From Acidobacteria bacterium RIFCSPLOWO2_02_FULL_67_21 (GTDB lineage: Bacteria > Acidobacteriota > Vicinamibacteria > Vicinamibacterales > UBA2999), in NCBI GenBank assembly GCA_001767195.1, contig MEKU01000005.1:48733-92980 (forward strand): a DNA stretch of 44,248 nucleotides, in the 5' to 3' direction. Of this stretch, positions 25,099-34,637 are shown piece after piece. The notes under the pieces are model-generated. The model had not been told where the DNA came from. It was given only the letters and a program-made list of their open reading frames with translations, and searched no databases. How positions within the stretch are numbered: position 1 is the first letter of the stretch; each line of letters opens with the position of its first letter. The position numbers were made by a program, and so were the translations under genes.

Positions 25099-25758
25099 AT
25101 GTCCAGAACGACGTCGCGACGGACGACTTCCCCGGCGGCGGCGGCCGCCGCCGCGCTCCCGCCGGCGCCTCTTTCGCGCGAGTCGCAGCTTGCGGCCGAG
25201 ACCAAGGCGCTCGTGGTCGCCGGCAAGCGCGACGCGGCGCGGGAGCGATTCGGCGACCTGGTGACGGGCCTGCAGCGCCGCGCCGCCCGGATCGCCTATC
25301 AGTACCTTCGCGACGTGCACGACGCCGACGAGGCCGTGCAGGATGCGTTCGTCAAGGTCTTCACGCATATCACGACGTACCGCGAAGACCTGCCGTTCGA
25401 AGTCTGGTTCACGCGGATTCTCGTGAACGGCTGCCTCGACGTGCAGAAGGCCCGGTCGCGGCGGCTGCGGTGGATTGTCCCGGCGCCGGCATCCGGCGAT
25501 GCGCTCCCGCGCGAGCCGGCGACACCGGCCCCGTCGCCGGAAGAGCGGCTCCTCGCGAGCGAATGCGGCCGCCGCATTTCGGCGGCGATCCAGCAGTTGC
25601 CCGAGCGGCAGCGCGCGGTGTTCACGCTCTGCCAGATCAGCGAGCAGAGCACCAGTGAGGTGAGCAAGATGCTCGGCGTGAGCGAGGCCACTGTGCGCGT
25701 CCATCTGTTTCGCGCCGTCCGGCGGCTGCGGCGCCTGCTGGAGCACGAACCGTCATGA
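25099..25758 (+). CDS. ECF-type RNA polymerase sigma factor
   Basis: Group 4 sigma factor of 219 residues with an extra low-complexity N-terminus (1-28, Ala/Thr/Pro-rich). Region 2 is seen from about 50 to 115 (YQYLRDVHDADEAVQDAFVK, then LPFEVWFTRILVNGCLD). A Pro-rich linker (about 132-152) joins it to region 4 (about 155-215) with LPERQRAVFTLCQISEQSTS, the helix-turn-helix EVSKMLGVSEATVRVHLFRA and a basic end. It would direct RNA polymerase to stress or envelope promoters. It overlaps the anti-sigma gene as ATGA. A possible -10 box TATAGT lies at 25055-25060, but its -35 partner is weak, so the operon may be autoregulated through an ECF promoter not identified here. Confidence 0.92.
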   Translation: MSRTTSRRTTSPAAAAAAALPPAPLSRESQLAAETKALVVAGKRDAARERFGDLVTGLQRRAARIAYQYLRDVHDADEAVQDAFVKVFTHITTYREDLPFEVWFTRILVNGCLDVQKARSRRLRWIVPAPASGDALPREPATPAPSPEERLLASECGRRISAAIQQLPERQRAVFTLCQISEQSTSEVSKMLGVSEATVRVHLFRAVRRLRRLLEHEPS

Positions 25759-26324
25759 CGGCCCGGCACCTGTCCGACGATCGGCTCGTCGAGATCTGCC
25801 TCGACGGCGCGCATGCCGCGGATCGGCACCTTGCCGGCTGCGCCGCGTGTGAAGCCCGCCGCGCCCGCATCGCGCGCCTGCTGACGGAAACCTCCGCCGT
25901 GGCGACTGCCGAGGCCGACCGCGCGTTCGGGGACGAGCGGCTGGCGCGGCAGCGTGCGCGCATCCTGCAGCGGCTCGAGCACGAAGGGCGGCCCGGGCGC
26001 CTCATCACCTTCCCCGCCAGCCAGGCTCCCGTGCCGGCCCTGCGCAGCCGTCCGCGCACGCGATGGATTGCCGTGGCTGCGAGCGCCGGGCTCGTCATTG
26101 GCCTGCTCGCCGGCCAGGTGTCACAGCAGTTCCGGGGCGGCGCCTGGATGCCGGCGGCCGCGAGTCTCGAGCCGGACGCCCCGGCCCTCCAGGCGGTGTC
26201 GATGACGCTCTCGGAGGAGGAACTGCTCGGACAGCTCGAGCTGGTCACCGAAGGCACGACCGGCTCGGCCCTGCGGCCGCTCGACGACCTCACCCCGCGC
26301 GTCTGGGAGGTAGCGGCGCAGTAG
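25755..26324 (+). CDS. Zinc-finger anti-sigma factor (ZAS type)
   Basis: Membrane anti-sigma factor predicted to hold the sigma factor encoded directly upstream. The N-terminal ZAS domain has the zinc motif H-x3-C-x2-C (H25, C29, C32 in HLAGCAAC). A helical cytoplasmic part (about 33-95) leads to one membrane segment (about 97-118, WIAVAASAGLVIGLLAGQV) and a short periplasmic tail of about 70 residues without a known sensor fold. The 189-residue length is typical. The start overlaps the sigma stop as ATGA, and its own TAG overlaps the GTG of ispH (TAGTG). The three genes therefore form a tightly coupled cassette. Confidence 0.87.
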   Translation: MTARHLSDDRLVEICLDGAHAADRHLAGCAACEARRARIARLLTETSAVATAEADRAFGDERLARQRARILQRLEHEGRPGRLITFPASQAPVPALRSRPRTRWIAVAASAGLVIGLLAGQVSQQFRGGAWMPAAASLEPDAPALQAVSMTLSEEELLGQLELVTEGTTGSALRPLDDLTPRVWEVAAQ

Positions 26325-27499
26325 TGCCCCCGCTGATCTTCCGCAAGGGCCTCGACATGAAGCACGAGGTCGCAGGGGTGCTCGCCGCGAGCTATCACAG
26401 CGATCTCATCGACGCGATCAAGAACGCGGACTTTGAGTACTCGTCGGGCCGCCTCACCATCCATCTCGCCCGGGAGTTCGGGTTCTGCTACGGCGTCGAC
26501 CGCGCCGTCGACTACGCCTACCAGACGCGCCGCCGCTTCCCCGACCGCCGCGTCTATCTCACGGGCGAAATCATCCACAACCCCCACGTCAACGACGAGC
26601 TCCGGGGCCAGGGCATCCGCTTTCTGAGCGACCCCGGCGAGTCGCTCGGGCGGTTGACGCCCGACGATGTCGTCATCCTGCCCGCGTTCGGCGTGCCGAT
26701 CGAGCTGCTCGAGGACCTCGCGCAGCGCGCGTGCATTCTCGTCGACACGACCTGCGGATCGGTCCTGAACGTCTGGAAGAACGTCCGGCGCTACGCGGAG
26801 GACGGCTTCACCTCGGTGATCCACGGCAAGTACTGGCACGAGGAGACCCGGGCCACGGCTTCGCAGGCCCTGCATGCAGGAAGCGGCCGCTATCTGATCG
26901 TGCTCGACCGCGCCGAAGCAGACCGCGTGTGCGACTACGTCCGCGCGGGGGGCAGCCGCGACGCCTTCCTCGCCCGGTTCGAGCGGGCCACGTCGGCCGG
27001 GTTCGATCCCGACCGGGACCTGCAGCGCATCGGCTGCGCCAACCAGACGACGATGCTCAGCTCGGAATCGCTGGAAATCGGGGAGATGCTCCGGGCGGCG
27101 ATGCGGGACCGGTACGGCGACGCTGCCCTGTCGTCACGGTTCCGCTCGTTCGACACGATCTGCAGCGCAACCCAGGATCGCCAGGATGCGGTCAAGACGC
27201 TCCTCGCCGGCCAGCGGGTCGATCTCATGGTGGTCATCGGCGGCCTCAACAGCAGCAACACGTGCAACCTGGCCCGCATCTGCGCCGAGCACGTGCCCAC
27301 GTATCACATCGCCGACCCGGGCGGCCTGATTTCAGCAGGCGAGATCCGGCACAAGCCGGTGGGGGACCCGAAGGAAATCACCACGCCCGCCTGGCTGCCG
27401 CCGGGCCGGGTGGCGATTGGACTGACATCGGGCGCCTCGACGCCCGATAACCTCATGGATGCGGCAATCCGGCGGCTCGACCGGATCGCGAACAGCTAG
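26324..27499 (+). CDS. ispH: 4-hydroxy-3-methylbut-2-enyl diphosphate reductase, plant/cyanobacterial type
   Basis: Iron-sulfur enzyme that makes IPP and DMAPP in the last step of the MEP isoprenoid pathway. At 391 residues from GTG 26324 it is longer than the E. coli type (about 316) and matches the plant/cyanobacterial branch, including the N-terminal RKGL, then HEVAGVLAASYHSDLIDAI. The cluster cysteines are seen as C55 (FGFCYGVDRAV), C144 (VDTTCGSV) and C280 (DTICSATQDRQ). The substrate motif GGLNSSNTCNL follows near 307. Initiation at GTG 26324, one base inside the anti-sigma stop, is chosen because RKGL belongs to the family; ATG 26357 would remove it. Sharing an operon with an ECF sigma pair is unusual. 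Confidence 0.94.
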   Translation: MPPLIFRKGLDMKHEVAGVLAASYHSDLIDAIKNADFEYSSGRLTIHLAREFGFCYGVDRAVDYAYQTRRRFPDRRVYLTGEIIHNPHVNDELRGQGIRFLSDPGESLGRLTPDDVVILPAFGVPIELLEDLAQRACILVDTTCGSVLNVWKNVRRYAEDGFTSVIHGKYWHEETRATASQALHAGSGRYLIVLDRAEADRVCDYVRAGGSRDAFLARFERATSAGFDPDRDLQRIGCANQTTMLSSESLEIGEMLRAAMRDRYGDAALSSRFRSFDTICSATQDRQDAVKTLLAGQRVDLMVVIGGLNSSNTCNLARICAEHVPTYHIADPGGLISAGEIRHKPVGDPKEITTPAWLPPGRVAIGLTSGASTPDNLMDAAIRRLDRIANS

Positions 27500-27522
27500 A
27501 CCAGGCTCCGGGGCCCCTGGGC

Positions 27523-27771
27523 CTACTCGGACCCCGTTTCGGGTTCGATGGAGAGCCGGACGCGCTGGCCGATCTTCGACCGCAGGTACCGGTGGAAATC
27601 GCTGCCGGGCTTGACCACGATCATCGTCTGGCTGTCGATCGCGAAATACCCCTCCTGCACCTCCTGATCGGTGGCCCCCAGGCGGCCGCGCATCGTAAAT
27701 CCCTGCTGCGCCGCCAGCCCCAGCCCCGCCAGGACCAGCCCCACGATGACGATCGCCACGATCCGCTTCAT
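27523..27771 (-). CDS. Small exported protein, unknown
   Basis: A protein of 82 residues from ATG 27771, with a clear signal peptide (MKRIVAIVIVGLVLAGLGLAAQ). An alternative ATG at 27780 adds three residues, and the frame is open further to 27864 without good coding features. The mature part of about 60 residues is beta-rich and charged (GRLGATDQEVQEGYFAIDSQ, then KIGQRVRLSIEPETGSE), perhaps a small OB-like barrel. It is not a recognised family. It lies alone, convergent with ispH and divergent from the Spy-like gene, whose product is also exported. Confidence 0.6.
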   Translation of the reverse strand: MKRIVAIVIVGLVLAGLGLAAQQGFTMRGRLGATDQEVQEGYFAIDSQTMIVVKPGSDFHRYLRSKIGQRVRLSIEPETGSE

Positions 27772-27948
27772 GCCCACCATCTCCACCGCCTGCGCGGCCG
27801 GCCGTCCACGCGCCGCCCGGAAAAGGCCCCTGCCCCCTCCGCGGGGCCGCAAGCCCTGTGCCATCGAACCGATACAATGAGGGAGCGGGACGCGACCCGG
27901 GCCGTAAACAGCCGCCCCGTGATGTCCGTATTGTTAGACAGGTCGCCC

Positions 27949-28377
27949 ATGAAAGTCTCGAAAAACTTCGCCCGCGTGACCGCCGCCGTGGTCCTGGTGG
28001 CGTGCTGCGCCGCGCCGGCCTTCGCCCAGCGTGGCAAGTGGTGGCAGGACGACCGCTTCCGCAAAGAGCTGGTGCTGACCGAGGAGCAGGGCGCCCGGCT
28101 CGAGGAGATCTTCCAGACGACGCAGCCGAAGCTGCGGGAATACATGCGCGCCCTTGACCGGGCCGAGGACGAGCTGGACCGCCGGATCGAGCAGGGTGAC
28201 GACGCGCCGGTCGTGGAATACGTGGGGGTGGTCGAAGCCGCGCGGTCCGAGTTGAACAAGACCCGGACGCTGATGCTGCTGCGCATGCGGCGCACCCTCA
28301 CGGCCGACCAGTGGGCCAAGTTCACCGCCCTTGCCGACCAGCGCAACCGCGGACGTTCCGGCGGCGGTCGCCGCTGA
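27949..28377 (+). CDS. Spy/CpxP-like periplasmic protein
   Basis: Exported helical protein of 142 residues. The signal peptide (MKVSKNFARVTAAVVLVACC, cleaved near AFA-QR) is followed by a helical hairpin with the Spy/CpxP marks: LTEEQGARLEEIF near residue 44 and LTADQWAKFTAL near 121, both LTxxQ motifs. Related proteins are periplasmic chaperones or metal/stress sensors (Spy, CpxP, ZraP, CnrX). The Gly/Arg tail (RGRSGGGRR) is not part of the fold. ATG 27949 is chosen for the signal peptide; ATG 27922 would add nine residues. It lies 21 bases before the TolC gene, so it probably opens the efflux operon. A TACAAT at 27873-27878 may be its -10 box. Confidence 0.85.
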   Translation: MKVSKNFARVTAAVVLVACCAAPAFAQRGKWWQDDRFRKELVLTEEQGARLEEIFQTTQPKLREYMRALDRAEDELDRRIEQGDDAPVVEYVGVVEAARSELNKTRTLMLLRMRRTLTADQWAKFTALADQRNRGRSGGGRR

Positions 28378-28398
28378 TCGTTTCCCCGCACGACTCCA

Positions 28399-30129
28399 AT
28401 GAAGCACTGTAATTGTCCAGCGTACAATCGCCCTCTCCATCTGCGCCGCGTCTGCGGTGGGGCTGCGTCCGCGCTCGCGCTCGTCGCGCTCGTCGCGCTC
28501 GTCGCACCGCTGCGCGCCCAGGAGGCCTCCGAGCAAGGCCGCCTCGACGAGATCGCCCGGGTCGCGGCGCAGAGGTTCACCGCCGCGCGCGCCGAGGCCG
28601 AGCGGACGCGACAGGCGCCGTCGCCCTCCGCCGTTGGGGCGCAGGTCGACCTGACCCTGCAGGACGTGACGACCCGGGCGCTCGAGCGCAATCTCGAGCT
28701 CGTGGTCGAACGACTGAATCCGCAGACGTTCGATCTGACCATTGCCCGCCTGCGCGCCGCCTACCGGCCCATCGCGAGCACCACGTTCAATCAACGCGCC
28801 GTGGTCCAGCCGCCGACCAACCAGTTGAACGGCGGCAACATCGTCCAGAACGACACGAACGACTACAACGCCGGCGTCACCCAAGCCCTGTCGTGGGGCG
28901 GGGGCAGCGTCTCGTTCCTGTTCAACAACAGGAAGCAGGTCACCTCCAACATCTTCGCGAACTTCAATCCGACGTTCACGTCCAACTTCAACCTGGCGTT
29001 GACGCAGCCGTTACTGCGCGGGTTTCTGATCGATAACAACCGGCAGCAGCTCCGCGTCACGGCGCTCAACCGCGAGATCTCGGAGATTCAGCTCCGGGGC
29101 ACGATTGCGACGACCCTGGCGGCGGTGCGGAACGCGTACTGGGAGCTCTTGTACGCGATCGAGGCGGTGGAGGTTGCCCGCGGATCGCTCGCGCTGGCGG
29201 AAAAGCTCGTCGAGGACAACCGCGCGCGGGTCGAGATCGGCACGATGGCTCCGCTCGACGTCGTGCAGGCGGAGGCGGAAGCCGCCACGAGGCGCCAGGC
29301 GCTGGCGCAGGCCGAAGCCACGTGGCGGACCGGGGAGCTGCTGCTGAAGCGGCTGATCGTCAGCGGCACGGACGATCCGCTCTGGCGCGCGTCGCTCAAC
29401 CCGGTGGACCGGCCGGTGTTCGCCCCCGAGCCGCTCGACGTGGAAGGCGCCGTCCGCCGGGCGCTCGGCAACCGCACCGATCTCGAACAGGCGCGCCGGC
29501 AGATTCAGGCAAACACGACGACGCTGCGATTCATGCGCAATCTGACGCTGCCCGATCTGGAGCTCGCCGCCACCTATGGGGCGCAGGGGCTGGGTGGCAC
29601 CCAGTTCATCCGCCAGGGCAGCGGGCTCGGCAGCACCGTTATCGGGACCGTTCCAGGGGGGTATTCTGATGCGATTCGAACGCTGACGGGCCGCGACTTC
29701 CCTACCTGGAACGTGGCGCTGAATCTCTCGTATCCGATCGGCGGCAGCGCGGCGGACGCCAACTATGCGCGGGCACGGATCCAGGTCAGTCAGTCGGCGG
29801 CGCAGCTGCGCGCCCTCGAACTGCAGGTCGCCACAGAGGTGACCAACGCGGCGCTGCAGGTGGAGAACGGCCTGAAGCGCTATGAGGCAGCCACGGTCGC
29901 GCGGCAGCTGGCCAACACCCGGCTGGAGGCCGAGCAGAGCCGCTTCGAAGTGGGCCTCTCCACGAACTTCTTCGTCGTGCAGGCCCAGCGCGATCTTGCG
30001 ACCGCGCAGAATTCGGAACTGCGGGCGCTGCTCGACTATCGGCGGGCGCTCGTCGACTACGAGCGCGTCCAGGAGGCCTCAGCCAGCCGCGCGGGAATCA
30101 CGGCGATCGGGGCGGGCGGCGGAAACTAG
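28399..30129 (+). CDS. TolC-family outer-membrane efflux channel
   Basis: Outer-membrane factor of 576 residues for the RND pump encoded downstream. A signal peptide (about 1-41, ending PLRAQ) contains a short in-frame DNA repeat (GCGCTCGTC three times, coding ALVALVALV). Two OEP repeats follow (about 90-310 and 330-560), each with long coiled-coil helices and beta strands. NLELVVERLNPQTFDLTIA and TLAAVRNAYWELLYAIEAVEV are typical of the first half, and FEVGLSTNFFVVQAQRDLA of the second. The stop abuts the GTG of the adaptor gene. The N-terminal 40 residues before the OEP repeats, with ARVAAQRFTAARAEAE, form an additional helix that is longer than usual. Confidence 0.93.
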   Translation: MKHCNCPAYNRPLHLRRVCGGAASALALVALVALVAPLRAQEASEQGRLDEIARVAAQRFTAARAEAERTRQAPSPSAVGAQVDLTLQDVTTRALERNLELVVERLNPQTFDLTIARLRAAYRPIASTTFNQRAVVQPPTNQLNGGNIVQNDTNDYNAGVTQALSWGGGSVSFLFNNRKQVTSNIFANFNPTFTSNFNLALTQPLLRGFLIDNNRQQLRVTALNREISEIQLRGTIATTLAAVRNAYWELLYAIEAVEVARGSLALAEKLVEDNRARVEIGTMAPLDVVQAEAEAATRRQALAQAEATWRTGELLLKRLIVSGTDDPLWRASLNPVDRPVFAPEPLDVEGAVRRALGNRTDLEQARRQIQANTTTLRFMRNLTLPDLELAATYGAQGLGGTQFIRQGSGLGSTVIGTVPGGYSDAIRTLTGRDFPTWNVALNLSYPIGGSAADANYARARIQVSQSAAQLRALELQVATEVTNAALQVENGLKRYEAATVARQLANTRLEAEQSRFEVGLSTNFFVVQAQRDLATAQNSELRALLDYRRALVDYERVQEASASRAGITAIGAGGGN

Positions 30130-31485
30130 GTGTCAATGAAAACACTGGTCGTCATTCTGATCGTGAGTGCCGCCGCGGCGGGGATCGCGGTCTATTCAGG
30201 CGTCCTGAACCGACAGCCGGCCGGCGCGGCGCCGGCCGGCCCTGCGGAACCCGGCACGCGAGGGCGCGGCGCGGGCGGGAGCGGAGTTGCCGGAGGCCGG
30301 GGCGCTGCCGGGCCGATGACCGTGGAAGTGGCCACGGCCGCCCGCGGCTCGGTCGCGCAGCAGCTCGTCGTCGTCGGCAATCTGATCGGCGATGCCACGG
30401 TCTCCGTCGTTCCACGCGCGGCGGGCCGCCTCCAGGACATCACGGTGCGCCTGGGCGATCCCGTGCGCCGCGGCCAGCGCATCGCCAAGATCGAGGATTA
30501 CGAGCTCCAGGAGCAGGTCAAGCAGCAGGACGCCGCGCTCGAGGTCTCGCGCGCGACGATCCGCCAGCGCGAGGCCGACCTTCAGCTGGCCGAGACCAAC
30601 GCCGAGCGATCGCGCAACCTGTTTGCGCGGCAATTGCTGCCGAAGCAGGCGCTGGACGACACCGAGGCCCGCTACCAGGCGGCGGTCGCCCAGCTCGACC
30701 TCGCCCGCGCGCAGAACACGCAGTCGCTCGCGCGGCTGGAAGAGCTGCGGATCAACCTCGCCAACACGATTATCGTGTCGCCGGTCAACGGTTTCGTCGC
30801 GCAGCGGACGGCCGACCCGGGCGCCTTTGTCGGTCAGAATGCGCCGATCGTGGAGGTCGTCGACATCAGCCGCGTCCGGCTCGTCGCCAACATCGTCGAG
30901 AAGGACCTCAAGCAGATTCAGACGGGCGACGAGACCGCGGTCGGCGTCGACGCGTATCCGGGCGAGATCTTCAGCGGACGCATCGCGCGCGTGGCGCCAG
31001 TGCTCGACCCTGCGACGCGCACGGCGTCGATCGAGATCGAGATCCCGAACCCGGGGTTCCGGCTGAAGCCCGGCATGTACGCGCGTGTGACCATCACGAC
31101 CGACGCGCGGAAGGATGCGCTCGTGGTGCCGAGCAACGCCGTGGTCGACGTGGGTGGGCGGCGCGGCATCTTCCTGGCGGCACAAAACGACATCGTGTCC
31201 TTCAGGCCGGTGACGGTCGGCATCGAGGAAAGAGCGCTAATCGAGGTCCTCTCGGGCGTGGCCGAAGGCGACCGCGTGGTCACGACCGGGGCCGGCGCGC
31301 TGCGCGACGGCGACCGCGTGATCGTGGCCGGCGCGCCCGGCGGACGTCTCGGCGCAGAGGGCGCCGCCGCCCGCACGCAGCGCGGCGCCGCGCCTCCCGA
31401 CGATCGCCTCGACGGCCCGAGCAACGGCGGGCGCACCGCCGGCGGACGCGGCGGACGACCCGCGGCCCCCGCACCACTTCCGTAG
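30130..31485 (+). CDS. RND efflux periplasmic adaptor (membrane fusion protein)
   Basis: Adaptor of 451 residues joining pump and outer-membrane channel. It has an N-terminal membrane anchor (about 4-22) without a lipobox and a Gly/Ala/Pro-rich linker (23-58). The lipoyl half-motif (VVPRAAGRLQDITVRLGDPV, near 97) and a coiled coil (about 120-205) follow, with the second lipoyl half (IVSPVNGFVAQR, near 215). A beta-barrel (about 240-330) and the membrane-proximal domain (about 335-410) close the fold. The last 45 residues are Arg/Gly/Pro-rich and disordered. GTG 30130 abuts the upstream stop, but the ATG at 30136 is equally possible. An AGGAG overlapping its stop serves the pump gene. Confidence 0.93.
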   Translation: MSMKTLVVILIVSAAAAGIAVYSGVLNRQPAGAAPAGPAEPGTRGRGAGGSGVAGGRGAAGPMTVEVATAARGSVAQQLVVVGNLIGDATVSVVPRAAGRLQDITVRLGDPVRRGQRIAKIEDYELQEQVKQQDAALEVSRATIRQREADLQLAETNAERSRNLFARQLLPKQALDDTEARYQAAVAQLDLARAQNTQSLARLEELRINLANTIIVSPVNGFVAQRTADPGAFVGQNAPIVEVVDISRVRLVANIVEKDLKQIQTGDETAVGVDAYPGEIFSGRIARVAPVLDPATRTASIEIEIPNPGFRLKPGMYARVTITTDARKDALVVPSNAVVDVGGRRGIFLAAQNDIVSFRPVTVGIEERALIEVLSGVAEGDRVVTTGAGALRDGDRVIVAGAPGGRLGAEGAAARTQRGAAPPDDRLDGPSNGGRTAGGRGGRPAAPAPLP

Positions 31486-31496
31486 GAGCAGCCCCG

Positions 31497-34400
31497 ATGA
31501 GCATCCCCCGTCTTGCGATTCACCGGCCGGTCACGATGTTCATGCTGAGCGGCGTCATCGTGCTGCTGGGCGCCATCTCGCTCACCCGGCTGCCGGTCGA
31601 CCTCATGCCCGAATTCGCGCTGCCCACGATCGCGGTGTCGGTGAACTACACCGGCGTGGGACCGCTGGAGATGGAGCAGCTGGTCACCCGCCCGCTCGAG
31701 CAGGCGGCGGCCGCCGTGCCCGGCGTGCAGCAGGTGAACTCGTCCTCGTCGGAGGGGCGCAGCCAGGTGCGGCTCAACTTTGCCTGGGGCACCGACATGT
31801 CCGAGGCGCTCGACGAGGTGCGATCGCGCATCGATCGCGTGCGCGGCCGGCTGCCGGAGGACGCCGATCCGCCGCAGATCTTCAAGGCGGACCCCAACGC
31901 CTTCCCCATCATCAACCTGGCGGTCGACGGCGACTTCGACCCGGTCACGCTGCGCGAGATCGCCCAGAACGAGCTGGCGCCGCGGCTCGAGCGCGCCCCG
32001 GGAGTGGCGGCGGTCATGGTGGGCGGAGGCCTGCGCCGGCAGATTCACATCGAGCTCTCACGGGAGAAGATCACCGCGCTCAACCTGTCGGTCGACCGCG
32101 TCGTGCAGGTGTTGCGGCAGGAAAACCAGAACACGCCGCTGGGTGAGGTCACGCAGGGCGACGCCCTCTATCTCGTCCGCAGCCAGGGCGAGTTCACGAA
32201 CCTCGATGACATTCGGAACGTGGTCGTGATGACCCGAGACGGCGTGCCGATCTACGTGCGCGACATCGCCGACGTGGTCGACGCGACCGAGGACCGCCGG
32301 CAGTTCCTCCGAATCGACGGCCGGCCGGGCGTCCGGATGCAGGTCAGCAAGCAGACCGGCGAGAACACGGTCGCGGTGTCCGAGGGAATCCGGGCGGAGG
32401 TCGAGCGCGTCAACCGCGAGGTGCCGGGCCTCCGGATGCTCGTCACCAACGACCAGGCGACATTCATCGAGCGGGCGATCAACAGTGTCCGTGAGCACGC
32501 GCTCGTGGGCGGCATCCTCGTCGTGCTCATCATCTTCGCGTTCCTCCGCGACTTCCGATCCACGCTGATCGTCTGCACGTCGATTCCCATTTCGATCATC
32601 GGCACGTTCGCGCTGCTGTACTTCGGCGGGTTCACGCTGAACACGATGACCTTCGGGGGGCTTGCGCTCGGGATCGGCATGATTGTCGACGCGGCCATCG
32701 TCGTCCTCGAGAACACGCACCGCCACCTCCACATGGGCAAGGACCGTATGACCGCGGCCATCGACGGGAGCGAAGAAGTCTGGTCGGCGATTCTCGCGTC
32801 GACGCTGACGCACATCGCGGTGTTCATCCCGCTCCTCTTCCTCTCGGGCATCTCCAGCATTCTGTTCACGCAGCTGTCCTTCGTCGTGATGTTCTCGCTG
32901 GCGATGTCGCTTTTCGTCGCGGTGACGGTGGTGCCGGTCCTGTGCTCCCGCTGGCTGCGCACGCCCGATCAGGAGGCCGCGCGCACCGGCCTCCTCGGCC
33001 GTTTCTTCAACGCGAGCGAATCGTTCCTGGAGCGGATCGACGAGGGGTACCGCAGGCTGCTGCACGTCGCGCTGGCGCATCGGCCGATCGTCATCGGCGG
33101 CGCCGCGGCGTCGGTCGTCGTGGCCGGGCTCCTCTACCCGCTTCTGTCCACCGAGCTCCTGCCGCAGACCGACGAAGGGGAAGTCAACGTGAATGCCGAG
33201 CTGGCCGTGGGCACGCGCCTCGAGCTCACGGAAGCGGTTCTGCTGCGGCTGGAGGAAATGGTTCGCGAGTACGTCCCGGAGGCTGAAACGCTCATCACGA
33301 GCGGCGGGTCTGGCGGGGGCGGCGGCTTCGGCGGCTTCGGTGGCGGCACGCACAGAGGGTCGATCAACATCCGGCTGGTCGCGCGCGATCAGCGCGAGCG
33401 CACCAGCGACCAGATCGCACAGGATCTGCGCCGGCAGCTCTCCGGCCTCCCCGGCGTCATGGTCCGCGCCAACGCATCCGGCGGCCAGTTTCAGTTGAAC
33501 CGCCTGCTCAGCGGCGGCGACGGCGACTCTCGCCTGGCGCTTGAGATCCGCGGCGACGATCTCGACGATGCGCGCCGGATTGCCGCCGAGGCGCGGGCGC
33601 TCATGACGAACACGCCGGGCATCGCCGACGTGCGCCTCGGCCGCGACGAGGGCCGCCCCGAGATCGCCGTCCGCGTCGACCGGCCCAAGGCGGCGACGCT
33701 CGGCATGACCCCCCAATATGTCGCGACCACGATCCAGACCAACGTGGCGGGCACGCAGGCCGCCCAGTTCCGTGAGCGCGGCAACGAGTACCCCATCATC
33801 GTGCGGCTTCGCGAGGTCGACCGCGAGGGGATCTCCGACATCGGCGATGTGCTCGTGAGCTCACCGACCGGCCAGGTCATGCCGGCGCGGAACCTGCTGG
33901 TCGTCGGCCGGGAGACCGGCCCGGTCCAGATCGACCGCAAGAACATGCAGCGGATCACCCGGGTCAACGCCGATATCGAGACGAGCCTGAGCGACGCGAT
34001 CGCGGCTGTCCAGTCGCGGCTGGACGAGGTGCGCGTGCCGCCCGACTTCGCCGTCGGGTTCGGCGCCGAGGTCGAGGAGCAGGCGCGATCCTTCCGGCAG
34101 CTCCAGCTCGTGCTCATCCTCGCCGTGCTGCTCGTCTACGCCGTGATGGCCTCGCAGTACGAGTCGCTGCGCGACCCGTTCATCATCATGTTCTCGATCC
34201 CGGTGGCGAGCATCGGCGTCGTGACCGCCCTGCTGGTGACCGACACTGCCTTCAACATGCAGGCGTTCATCGGCCTCATCATGCTGGCCGGCATCGTCGT
34301 GAGCAACGCGATTCTGCTCGTCGACTACACCAACACGCTGCGGCGCCGCGACGGCCTGCCCATCCGTGAGGCGGTCGAGCTCGCCGGCCGCCGCCGGCTC

Positions 34401-34610
34401 CGGCCGATTCTCATGACGTCGGCCGCCACCATCCTCGGCCTCGTCCCGATGGCCAGCGGGCTTGGCGAGGGCGGCGAGCTGCAGGCGCCGCTCGCGCGCG
34501 TCGTCATCGGAGGCCTCGTGGCATCGACCATGGTGACGCTGGTGCTCGTCCCGGCCGTCTATACGCTGTTCGAAGAAGGCCTCAAGGGGCTGCGGCGGCG
34601 GGAGGCCTAG
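31497..34610 (+). CDS. RND efflux permease (AcrB/HAE-like)
   Basis: Inner-membrane proton-driven pump of 1037 residues with the RND plan: membrane segment 1 ([16 protein letters not shown]), a large periplasmic loop, segments 2-7, a second loop and segments 8-12. The proton-relay site in segment 4 reads [17 protein letters not shown], with D398 present and A399 in place of the second Asp of AcrB. In segment 10 the AcrB lysine position is S936 ([11 protein letters not shown]). This variant relay is known in some RND subfamilies, so the pump need not be inactive. A Gly-rich insert (about 602-620) interrupts the second porter region. Substrates are unknown. AGGAG at the end of the adaptor gene is its ribosome-binding site. 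Confidence 0.93.
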   Translation: MSIPRLAIHRPVTMFMLSGVIVLLGAISLTRLPVDLMPEFALPTIAVSVNYTGVGPLEMEQLVTRPLEQAAAAVPGVQQVNSSSSEGRSQVRLNFAWGTDMSEALDEVRSRIDRVRGRLPEDADPPQIFKADPNAFPIINLAVDGDFDPVTLREIAQNELAPRLERAPGVAAVMVGGGLRRQIHIELSREKITALNLSVDRVVQVLRQENQNTPLGEVTQGDALYLVRSQGEFTNLDDIRNVVVMTRDGVPIYVRDIADVVDATEDRRQFLRIDGRPGVRMQVSKQTGENTVAVSEGIRAEVERVNREVPGLRMLVTNDQATFIERAINSVREHALVGGILVVLIIFAFLRDFRSTLIVCTSIPISIIGTFALLYFGGFTLNTMTFGGLALGIGMIVDAAIVVLENTHRHLHMGKDRMTAAIDGSEEVWSAILASTLTHIAVFIPLLFLSGISSILFTQLSFVVMFSLAMSLFVAVTVVPVLCSRWLRTPDQEAARTGLLGRFFNASESFLERIDEGYRRLLHVALAHRPIVIGGAAASVVVAGLLYPLLSTELLPQTDEGEVNVNAELAVGTRLELTEAVLLRLEEMVREYVPEAETLITSGGSGGGGGFGGFGGGTHRGSINIRLVARDQRERTSDQIAQDLRRQLSGLPGVMVRANASGGQFQLNRLLSGGDGDSRLALEIRGDDLDDARRIAAEARALMTNTPGIADVRLGRDEGRPEIAVRVDRPKAATLGMTPQYVATTIQTNVAGTQAAQFRERGNEYPIIVRLREVDREGISDIGDVLVSSPTGQVMPARNLLVVGRETGPVQIDRKNMQRITRVNADIETSLSDAIAAVQSRLDEVRVPPDFAVGFGAEVEEQARSFRQLQLVLILAVLLVYAVMASQYESLRDPFIIMFSIPVASIGVVTALLVTDTAFNMQAFIGLIMLAGIVVSNAILLVDYTNTLRRRDGLPIREAVELAGRRRLRPILMTSAATILGLVPMASGLGEGGELQAPLARVVIGGLVASTMVTLVLVPAVYTLFEEGLKGLRRREA

Positions 34611-34637
34611 CGCTTCACCTATTCGCCGCTACGAAGA

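Noticed and set aside
23354-25264. Plus-strand frame of over 600 codons opposite pckA
   Set aside because: The opposite strand encodes a complete PEP carboxykinase with all motifs; the frame is its complement and runs into the sigma-factor start.
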